Assembly: GCA_903829855.1 (NCBI GenBank)
Contig: CAIKRN010000146.1
Location: forward strand, 1 to 12,402
From: an uncultured Opitutia bacterium
Lineage (GTDB): Bacteria; Verrucomicrobiota; Verrucomicrobiia; Opitutales; UBA953
Reading direction: 5' to 3'
DNA: 12,402 nt
Below the pieces are notes generated by a model. It ran no database searches, was not told the DNA's origin, and was given only the letters and a program-made list of their open reading frames with translations. This document shows, piece by piece, positions 7,123 to 12,402 of this stretch. Within the stretch, counting starts at the first letter, position 1. Each line of letters opens with the position of its first letter. The position numbers were made by a program, and so were the translations under genes.

Positions 7123-7180
7123 TTATGGGACAGGTGCAGCATGCAACGGGTGACTTCCTCGCTGTGAACAATGCATCGTC

Positions 7181-7201
7181 CTGGCCCTAGCCCTGGCCCT
7201 G
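7181..7201 (+). repeat. CTGGCC/CTAGCC hexamer tandem repeat, about 3.5 copies
   Basis: CTGGCC, CTAGCC, CTGGCC and a trailing CTG follow each other without gaps. A nine-base stretch of it (7186-7194) is the exact complement of AGGGCTAGG at 7044-7052, but given the biased composition this pairing may be chance. Confidence 0.5.
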
Positions 7202-7212
7202 TTTCGGTCCCT

Positions 7213-7233
7213 CGTGCGAATTTTGTTCGCACG
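7213..7233. promoter_or_regulatory. Perfect 8-bp inverted repeat, candidate operator or hairpin upstream of trpG/pabA
   Basis: CGTGCGAA and TTCGCACG flank a 5-base centre (TTTTG), giving 21 bp with dyad symmetry, 65 bases before GTG 7298. No T-run follows on the + strand, so it is not a typical terminator. The form suits a dimeric repressor site or an RNA hairpin in the leader. Confidence 0.45.
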
Positions 7234-7297
7234 CTCACTTGTTCACACGGGGACGCGGTTCCTTGACAGTTGGAGGCACCGAGCAAATCGTCCGCAC

Positions 7298-7861
<564 letters not shown>

Positions 7862-7864
7862 GCG

Positions 7865-8329
7865 ATGTTCTGCCCGCGCTGTAATCACGAGGATACGAAG
7901 GTCTTGGAGACCCGCCTCGGTAAGGGTAACCATTCCATTCGCCGTCGCCGTGAGTGCCTCGCCTGTGCCCACCGCTTCAGTACCATCGAGGAAATTGTCC
8001 GCGAAGGTCTAGCGGTGGTGAAGCGTAATGGCGCCCGTGAAGAATTTGATATGGGCAAGATTGCCGCCGGCATCCGCAAGGCGACCGACAAACGTCCGAT
8101 CGAGGTCGAACGTATCAATCTGCTGATTTCTGAAGTCGTCGAGGGTTTACAGGCGAAATTCGAAGACGAGGTTCCTTCCAGTGCCATCGGTGAGGAGATC
8201 ATGGCAAAGCTGCAGGGCGTCGACCAGATTGCCTATGTACGCTACGCCAGCGTCTATCGCGAATTCCGAGACATCGAAGAACTTGCCAAGGCCATTGAGC
8301 AGCTGCGCAAGGGAGGAAAGGCCAAGTGA
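7865..8329 (+). CDS. nrdR: Transcriptional repressor NrdR
   Basis: NrdR represses ribonucleotide reductase genes in response to ATP/dATP, linking dNTP supply to transcription. The 154-aa product has the zinc ribbon MFCPRC...CLAC (Cys3, Cys6, Cys31, Cys34) with the family's RRRREC basic stretch, followed by an ATP-cone domain from about residue 48 (VVKRNGAREEFDMGKIAAGIRKA) to about 138 (YVRYASVYREF). Length is standard. No nrd gene lies in the window, so its targets are elsewhere. It begins 3 bases after the amidotransferase stop and its TGA overlaps the GTG of the next gene, which indicates co-transcription. Confidence 0.97.
   Translation: MFCPRCNHEDTKVLETRLGKGNHSIRRRRECLACAHRFSTIEEIVREGLAVVKRNGAREEFDMGKIAAGIRKATDKRPIEVERINLLISEVVEGLQAKFEDEVPSSAIGEEIMAKLQGVDQIAYVRYASVYREFRDIEELAKAIEQLRKGGKAK
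8311..8316 (+). promoter_or_regulatory. Ribosome binding site for the 157-aa gene
   Basis: GGGAGG inside the end of nrdR lies 9 bases before GTG 8326. It is one of the few good Shine-Dalgarno sequences in the window, and it supports both the GTG start and the 4-base GTGA overlap with the nrdR stop. Confidence 0.55.
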
Positions 8330-8799
8330 CCGCCGCCCTTCCGAAGTCCATTCGTTTGCGCACCCTCAATGCGCTGCTGGCCTCCATGGTCGGTACCGCC
8401 CCGCAACTCCGCTCCGATGTCGACGCAGTCCTGCGCGTTTTCGAGGCCGATGATGAGACGGACCCGCGCTTGAACGCTGCTGATCTCGCGGGCGCCGCGG
8501 CCCAGATTTTCCGGCTACTTTCGCCTGATCGCCCGGTGCCGACGGTCGCGGTGCTTGATCATCGAGCGGATCCCTTTGATGCGCTTTGGGCGAATGAACG
8601 CGTCGAAGCCGCCTTGGCGACTACGGGCGAATCTGCCGACGTGCTTTTCTGGGTCGTCGGCCTGCAGGATCAGTATCTCGCAGGCACCCGTGCCCGCTCG
8701 ACTCGCTGGCGCGCCGCTTACGACGAGGCTGTCGATTATCTTCAGGGCCTGGTGGCCCGTCAGGCTGGCCGCCGCCGCGTGACGGTCATCGTTTTATAA
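8326..8799 (+). CDS. Unrecognised protein between nrdR and the HIT gene
   Basis: I do not recognise this 157-aa protein. It has no signal peptide, lipobox, metal-binding cluster or long hydrophobic segment, so it is probably cytosolic. The first half is helical and acidic (DVDAVLRVFEADDETDPRLNAADL). The middle has an alternating strand-like stretch (PTVAVLDHR, about 73-81), then SADVLFWVVGLQDQYLAG and a helical DEAVDYLQGLVARQAGRRR, ending in a short hydrophobic strand VTVIVL. The order could fit a small alpha/beta fold. NusB, which often neighbours nrdR, does not match. Codon use resembles its neighbours and the gene has a good Shine-Dalgarno with a 4-base overlap, so it is very likely real and expressed with nrdR. 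A 6-base gap leads to the HIT gene. Confidence 0.75.
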   Translation: MTAALPKSIRLRTLNALLASMVGTAPQLRSDVDAVLRVFEADDETDPRLNAADLAGAAAQIFRLLSPDRPVPTVAVLDHRADPFDALWANERVEAALATTGESADVLFWVVGLQDQYLAGTRARSTRWRAAYDEAVDYLQGLVARQAGRRRVTVIVL

Positions 8800-8805
8800 T
8801 TCCCC

Positions 8806-9153
8806 ATGAGCGCTCCCAAGACGCTGTTTCAGAAAATCGCCGACAAAGAGATCCCGGCTAAGCTGGTGCATGAAGACGCCGTGTGTGTGGCCTTCCATGA
8901 CATCGCCCCGCAGGCACCAGTACACTTGTTGATCGTGCCCCGTAAGCCTATCCCCCGCGTCGCGGAGGCTACGGCGGAAGATCAGGCCACCCTCGGTCAT
9001 CTGCTGTTGGTCGCTGGTCAACTTTCGAGAGAACTGGGGCTGGCCAAAGGGTTCCGGATCGTGATTAACAACGGCCCCGACGGTGGCGAGACCGTGCCAC
9101 ACCTCCACGTGCATCTGCTGGGTGGACGCGCCCTCGATTGGCCACCAGGCTAA
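8806..9153 (+). CDS. HIT family (histidine triad) nucleotide-binding protein
   Basis: This is a small HIT protein of the Hint/PKCI type, 115 aa, the usual length. These are purine nucleoside phosphoramidate hydrolases acting as dimers in the cytosol; the physiological substrate is rarely known. TLFQKIADKEIPAKLVHEDAVCVAFHDIAPQAPVHLLIVP (7-45) is the canonical N-terminal half. The histidine triad PHLHVHLLGGR gives His99, His101 and His103, with His101 as the expected nucleophile, and INNGPDGGETV precedes it. The C-terminal W (residue 112) is also typical. It sits 6 bases after the unknown gene and 4 bases before tsaB. No Shine-Dalgarno is visible, but TATAAT occurs at 8795-8800, directly ahead of the ATG. 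Confidence 0.95.
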   Translation: MSAPKTLFQKIADKEIPAKLVHEDAVCVAFHDIAPQAPVHLLIVPRKPIPRVAEATAEDQATLGHLLLVAGQLSRELGLAKGFRIVINNGPDGGETVPHLHVHLLGGRALDWPPG

Positions 9154-9157
9154 ACCC

Positions 9158-9808
9158 ATGAGTGTACCCGAACCGTGCCTCGTCCTCGACGGTTCCGCCC
9201 GTGCGGGCGTCCGGGTGGGCGTGTTGCAGGGCGGTCGCTGGAGTGGGCAGGGGGTTTCGGCGGATGGCGCCCTGGAATCTCTGTTTCCGTGTGTCGAAGG
9301 TGCGCTGGCGCAGGCCGGCGTCACCCTGACGGACATTCAATCTTTCGCCCTCTGTGTCGGCCCTGGTTCGGTGTTGGGTATCCGGATTGCTGCGCTCAGC
9401 GTGCGGGGATGGTGTGCTTTATCTCCACGGCCAATCTTCGTCTGGGAATCGCTCGTCGCGCTCGCCCGCGGAGCACTTGCGGCCGGTGAGCAGGCTCCGT
9501 TCCTCGTGGCGACCGAATCCCGGCTCAAGCGCTGGCACGCCCTTGAAGTCACCGCCGACGGATCTCTGGGAGTTCCGTTCGAAGCCGAAGCCGCTGAGCT
9601 TAATGCTTCAGGGCACTGGGTCATTTCCGCCAGCGAAGCGGCTAACGGCGTGTTAATTTCGGTCGTCATGGTGCCGACCCCTTGGGCGACATTGCCGGGT
9701 AGCTTTGCCCAGCCCGGTTTTCTCCGCGCTGAACCTCGGCCAGATGCGCTCAATGTTGCTAATGATTTCGCCACATGGTCTGGTGAACGCCACCGCGGTT
9801 CCGCATGA
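9158..9808 (+). CDS. tsaB: tRNA threonylcarbamoyladenosine biosynthesis protein TsaB (divergent)
   Basis: TsaB is the inactive ASKHA-fold partner that dimerises with TsaD in making t6A37 on ANN-decoding tRNAs. The 216-aa product opens with LVLDGSARAG (8-17), corresponding to the usual LAIDTS motif, then TLTDIQSFALCVGPGSVLGIRIA (56-78), the family's best-conserved block (VGPGS..G.R). The later DARR.EVY motif is weakly kept as ATESRLKRWHALEV. Identity to familiar TsaB sequences is low after residue 110, so the name rests mainly on the first half. ATG 9158 is 4 bases after the HIT stop; in-frame extension back to 9083 would lie within the HIT gene and is unlikely. The stop overlaps the alr start by 4 bases (ATGA). 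Confidence 0.85.
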   Translation: MSVPEPCLVLDGSARAGVRVGVLQGGRWSGQGVSADGALESLFPCVEGALAQAGVTLTDIQSFALCVGPGSVLGIRIAALSVRGWCALSPRPIFVWESLVALARGALAAGEQAPFLVATESRLKRWHALEVTADGSLGVPFEAEAAELNASGHWVISASEAANGVLISVVMVPTPWATLPGSFAQPGFLRAEPRPDALNVANDFATWSGERHRGSA

Positions 9809-10953
9809 GCGCTTCTTCGAATAGTTTCGCTGCCCGTGCTTGGGTGGAAATTGATCTGCCGGCCATCGATCGTAATGTCGGCCGGATTAAACAGTCACTG
9901 CCGCACCATGTTCGGTATGTCGCGGTCGTGAAAGCTAATGCCTATGGGCATGGCATGCCTGAAGTTGCGACGCGCCTATTGCAGGCCGGGGTGGATTGTT
10001 TCGCCGTCGCCAATGTCGCTGAGGCCGCCGTGTTGCGCGAGATTGGTCACGACGCCGACATTCTCCTGCTCAGCCCGACCTTGCCCGGTGAGTTACCGCG
10101 GGCGCTCGCCCTGGGGTTGGATGTCACCCTGAATTCACTCGCCGAAGCGCAGGCGTTGGCCTCGCTGGCGACCGCGTCGGGCCGGACCGCAAAGGTCCAT
10201 GTTAAGGTCGATACGGGTATGGGCCGTTCCGGCGTCTGGCATGAGCAGGCCGCGGAACTCTTCGCGTTCGTGCAGTCAGTCAAAGCATTCGCATGGCGCG
10301 GGGTGTATACCCATTTTTCTGATGCCGACACCGATGCCGGCTATACCGCTGGTCAGCGGAAGATTTTTCTCGGCTTGTTGGAACTGATTCCCGCTTCCGT
10401 TCGCGCCGGGTTGCTTGTCCATGCCGACAACAGTGCCGGCTTGGAGAGCTTCTCCGCGAGTGCTCCCTTTAATGCCGTGCGCGTGGGCTTGATGCAATAT
10501 GGACTACCCCCCTCCGCGGGCTCCTTTCTCGCCAGCCTGCGCCCCGAGCCAGTGCTTTCCTTTCATGCCCGCGTGGTCTTGGTTAAGGACCTGCCGGCGG
10601 GTACGGCCGTGAGTTATAATCGGACCAAGACGCTGACGCGTCCCACGCGCGTGGCGATCGTCGCTGTCGGTTACGGCGACGGGGTGCCTACGGCGGCCAG
10701 TAATCGCGGACAGTTTCTCGTGCGCGGAATGCGTTGCCCGATTCTTGGGCGCGTGACGATGGACCAGACAATTGTTGATGTCACCGATGTGCCCGCGGTG
10801 GCCGTCGGCGATATCGCCACGATTCTCGGTGCCCAAGGAGCTGACCGTATCACGGTCGCCGAGTTCTGCGCCTGGGCGGATTGCATTCCATGGGAGGCGC
10901 TCTGTACGCTCACCCAGCGGGTGCAACGGGTCTACCGCACTGACCGCACCTGA
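9805..10953 (+). CDS. alr: Alanine racemase
   Basis: This PLP enzyme interconverts L- and D-alanine, supplying D-Ala for peptidoglycan. The 382-aa product has the PLP lysine in VVKANAYGHG (Lys43), an N-terminal TIM-barrel domain with VHVKVDTGMGRSG (131-143) and GVYTHFSDAD (166-175), and the C-terminal beta domain from about 245. The opposing catalytic tyrosine is Tyr271 in AVSYNRT, followed by VAIVAVGYGDGVP and GRVTMDQTIVDVT. All key residues are present and the length is normal. It overlaps tsaB by 4 bases, so it ends the plus-strand cluster. Just past the stop, an imperfect hairpin around 10964-10980 followed by TTTTCGTCTTT could terminate the transcript inside the end of the convergent membrane-protein gene, but the stem is weak. 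Confidence 0.97.
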   Translation: MSASSNSFAARAWVEIDLPAIDRNVGRIKQSLPHHVRYVAVVKANAYGHGMPEVATRLLQAGVDCFAVANVAEAAVLREIGHDADILLLSPTLPGELPRALALGLDVTLNSLAEAQALASLATASGRTAKVHVKVDTGMGRSGVWHEQAAELFAFVQSVKAFAWRGVYTHFSDADTDAGYTAGQRKIFLGLLELIPASVRAGLLVHADNSAGLESFSASAPFNAVRVGLMQYGLPPSAGSFLASLRPEPVLSFHARVVLVKDLPAGTAVSYNRTKTLTRPTRVAIVAVGYGDGVPTAASNRGQFLVRGMRCPILGRVTMDQTIVDVTDVPAVAVGDIATILGAQGADRITVAEFCAWADCIPWEALCTLTQRVQRVYRTDRT

Positions 10954-10967
10954 CGATCAGAGGCTCC

Positions 10968-11435
10968 TCATTGAGGCGAGTTTTCGTCTTTGGATTCCTT
11001 GCGAATATCCCGAACCAGTCCGTAAGTAAGGAGCGCGACAAACCCACCCATCTGCGCCATCAGGCTGTAAAGAGGGGTGAGGGTGATATTCATGAGGAAG
11101 AACGGTAGGTAGGGTCCGAAACACCAGAGGCCAGTGCTGATGGCGGCACTATCCATCGGGGTTTCCGGACGAAAAATAGTTTGATACGCCCAAAGCATTG
11201 CCGGGAGGGCAAACCAGTAGGCATCCTGTTTCATCAACGGTGCGAGGCTATCGATGAAGTGACCGCAGATGGCGGCAAAAAAGAGACCGGTACTGAATAT
11301 GCGGATGAACGCCTCAAGGGGGTTCCGTTCACGCGTCGCGACGAGATGGTCGCCACTGAAGCCACTGCTCGTTGCTGGGGGGCGGCCAACCCAGCCAAGA
11401 CTCCAGCCCAGCCAATAGAAAATCAGTTTAAACAT
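10968..11435 (-). CDS. Small membrane protein of unknown function, paralogue of the preceding gene
   Basis: The 155-aa product has about five hydrophobic segments (roughly 3-16, 44-60, 72-87, 98-117, 122-140) and a charged C-terminal tail (RDIRKESKDENSPQ), so it should sit in the inner membrane. I know no family for it. It is a diverged copy of the gene just upstream: LVATRE (31-36), DAYWFALPAMLW (71-82), GLWCFGPY (102-109) and RDIRK (142-146) match LVAARE, DAYW..LPLLW, GIW...PY and RDVKR there at identical or nearly identical spacing. ATG 11435 is preferred because the hydrophobic start then matches the paralogue. GTG 11489, which overlaps the upstream stop as GTGA, would add 18 unlikely residues. 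Neither start has a Shine-Dalgarno. Confidence 0.75.
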   Translation of the reverse strand: MFKLIFYWLGWSLGWVGRPPATSSGFSGDHLVATRERNPLEAFIRIFSTGLFFAAICGHFIDSLAPLMKQDAYWFALPAMLWAYQTIFRPETPMDSAAISTGLWCFGPYLPFFLMNITLTPLYSLMAQMGGFVALLTYGLVRDIRKESKDENSPQ

Positions 11436-11485
11436 CGGGGTGGCTTGATGGTGCGGGCAGCCTGCACGCAGGCAAGCCTCACGAT

Positions 11486-11950
11486 TCACAGTGGCCGCTT
11501 GACGTCGCGCCAGATGCCGACGCTGAAAGCGACACCGAAGGCAACGATGCTTAACCAGGCACTATGGGGGACATCTTTGTTGCTGAGGCTAAAGGCTGCG
11601 TAGGGCATCAGGGTCCAGATGCCGACGATATTGGCAGTGCGGTCGGCGGGAAGGTCTTTGCGGCGGATGGATAAAGTGAGCCACAGCAGCGGCAGGACAT
11701 TAAGCCAGTAAGCGTCCATGGCCGTGAAACGATCTTTCTTGGTCAGGTAGAGCTCTAAGATGACCAGGATCGTGAGCCACTTTCCGGTCCAGGATAGGAT
11801 TCTTTCGGGAAGGATGGTTTCGCGGGCGGCAACTAATCGGCTGATTCCCCCGCGTCGACGCACAATCCAATAACTCCCGATTGTCATCAGTGCGCCTATC
11901 GGGAAAAACTTAATGAAAGCGGCAATGAAGATTAAAATGATATTCTCCAT
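11486..11950 (-). CDS. Small membrane protein of unknown function behind uxaC
   Basis: The 154-aa inner-membrane candidate has hydrophobic segments at about 4-30, 56-69, 80-95, 106-122 and 129-146, with a basic cluster RRRGG at 31-35 and a basic end RDVKRPL. No known family recognised; it does not look like a uronate transporter, being far too small. Motifs LVAARE (39-44), DAYW (79-82), LPLLW (86-90), GIW (110-112), PY (116-117) and RDVKR (148-152) are shared with the downstream gene, marking a tandem duplication. ATG 11950 is 17 bases after the uxaC stop, so it is probably co-transcribed with uxaC, although a functional link is only suggested by position. Confidence 0.75.
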   Translation of the reverse strand: MENIILIFIAAFIKFFPIGALMTIGSYWIVRRRGGISRLVAARETILPERILSWTGKWLTILVILELYLTKKDRFTAMDAYWLNVLPLLWLTLSIRRKDLPADRTANIVGIWTLMPYAAFSLSNKDVPHSAWLSIVAFGVAFSVGIWRDVKRPL

Positions 11951-11967
11951 GGCTGCCGGCCGGTTGA

Positions 11968-12402
11968 TTACTCTCGGAAGCCGAAATACTGACTAGCGTT
12001 ACCGTAGCACACGTCGGCAATCAGTCGTTCGTTCCATTCGTTGCGGTTTGGAATGCGGCCCGACTCGACATCCTGGCCGACAAGGTCGCAGAGGATGCGG
12101 CGGAAGTATTCGTGGCGCGGATACGAAAGGAAGGAACGGGAGTCGGTGATCATGCCGATAAAACGGCTGAGCAGGCCGAGGTCGGACAGCGCGTTCATCT
12201 GGTCGCGCATCCCGCGTTCCTGATCGAGGAACCACCAGCCCGAGCCGTACTGAATCTTGCCCGGCGTGACGCCGTCCTGGAACGAGCCGGGGAGGCAGGC
12301 GAAGAGGGCGGTGTCGGCGGGGTTGAGGTTGTAGAGAATCGTCTTCCCGAGGGCGTTCTCGCCTGAGAGTGTGCCGAACCAGCGGATGAGGCCAGGGCCC
12401 TG
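11968..12402 (-). CDS. uxaC: Glucuronate (uronate) isomerase, C-terminal part (5' end outside window)
   Basis: UxaC isomerises D-glucuronate to fructuronate and D-galacturonate to tagaturonate, the first step of hexuronate catabolism in the cytosol. Only the last 144 residues of a protein usually near 470 aa are in the window. They contain LNPADTALFACLPGSFQDG (26-44), KIQYGSGWWFLDQ (49-61) and TDSRSFLSYPRHEYFRR (86-102), all strongly conserved in the family, and the tail DVCYGNASQYFGF. The frame is open from the window edge. Its presence suggests growth on uronic acids from plant or algal polysaccharides. Two membrane-protein paralogues follow on the same strand. Confidence 0.95.
   Translation of the reverse strand, partial: QGPGLIRWFGTLSGENALGKTILYNLNPADTALFACLPGSFQDGVTPGKIQYGSGWWFLDQERGMRDQMNALSDLGLLSRFIGMITDSRSFLSYPRHEYFRRILCDLVGQDVESGRIPNRNEWNERLIADVCYGNASQYFGFRE

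Larger units (their letters stand above)
6945..7297. other. Divergent intergenic region between lpxC-fabZ and trpG/pabA, rich in short repeats
   Basis: This 353-bp spacer must hold the promoters of both divergent units. I see no convincing full -35/-10 pair. TTGACA occurs at 7263-7268 facing trpG, with only a poor -10 (AATCGT, 7286-7291). The content is unlike the flanking genes: G-runs at 6977-7037, spaced GAAC heptamers at 7105-7122, the word GAACAATG again at 7166-7173, a CTGGCC/CTAGCC hexamer block at 7181-7201 and a perfect inverted repeat at 7213-7233. No protein or RNA gene is supported here. Confidence 0.7.

Noticed and set aside
7044..7194. 9-bp inverted match AGGGCTAGG (7044-7052) / CCTAGCCCT (7186-7194)
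   Set aside because: A 9-bp pair separated by 133 bases is not rare in 350 bp of such biased sequence, and the arms do not extend.
6945..7286. In-frame N-terminal extension of lpxC-fabZ up to TTG 7286
   Set aside because: It translates the G-run and repeat spacer into Pro/His/Cys-rich sequence unlike any LpxC, and a strong ribosome site sits just before GTG 6944.
7214..7297. In-frame extension of the trpG/pabA-type gene to GTG 7214
   Set aside because: The family N-terminus (LLVIDNYDSFTYN) begins at 7298; the extra residues come partly from the inverted repeat and have no family counterpart.
9083..9157. In-frame upstream extension of tsaB into the HIT gene
   Set aside because: It would overlap the HIT triad coding region in another frame, while ATG 9158 gives the expected TsaB N-terminus.

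Overview
The window looks like a G+C-rich Gram-negative chromosome, most likely Verrucomicrobiota (possibly Opitutae). The argument rests on a fused LpxC-FabZ protein followed directly by LpxA, secreted hydrolases, and several starts with no clear Shine-Dalgarno. The fusion also occurs in Bacteroidota, so the assignment is an inference. No tRNA, rRNA, CRISPR array, transposase or phage gene was seen. This is mostly core metabolism with a few odd genes.

Layout. (1) 1-2340, + strand: the reductase end of RibD (riboflavin synthesis, cut by the window edge), a 200-bp spacer, then a thymidine/pyrimidine-phosphorylase homologue closed by a strong hairpin terminator. (2) 2338-6944, - strand: five closely spaced genes read lpxC-fabZ, lpxA, a secreted dienelactone-hydrolase-like protein, a secreted beta-lactamase-fold serine hydrolase and a small lipoprotein. 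The first two start lipid A synthesis; the last three are exported and may only share the transcript. (3) 6945-7297: a divergent spacer rich in short repeats, with a G-quadruplex-type motif and a perfect 8-bp inverted repeat. (4) 7298-10953, + strand: six tightly packed genes, trpG/pabA-type amidotransferase, nrdR, an unrecognised 157-aa gene, a HIT protein, tsaB and alr, with 3-6 bp gaps or 4-bp overlaps. This is probably one operon of housekeeping functions (chorismate use, dNTP control, tRNA t6A modification, D-alanine for peptidoglycan). (5) 10968-12402, - strand: the C-terminal third of glucuronate isomerase (uxaC), followed by two small membrane proteins that are tandem paralogues of each other.

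The least expected observations are: the DeoA-like protein keeps the pyrimidine-binding residues but has lost the catalytic-type His and most of the family's glycine-rich phosphate-loop signature at constant length; the two membrane proteins behind uxaC share an ungapped pattern of motifs; and the lpxC/trpG divergent spacer carries five consecutive runs of four or more guanines plus other short tandem repeats.
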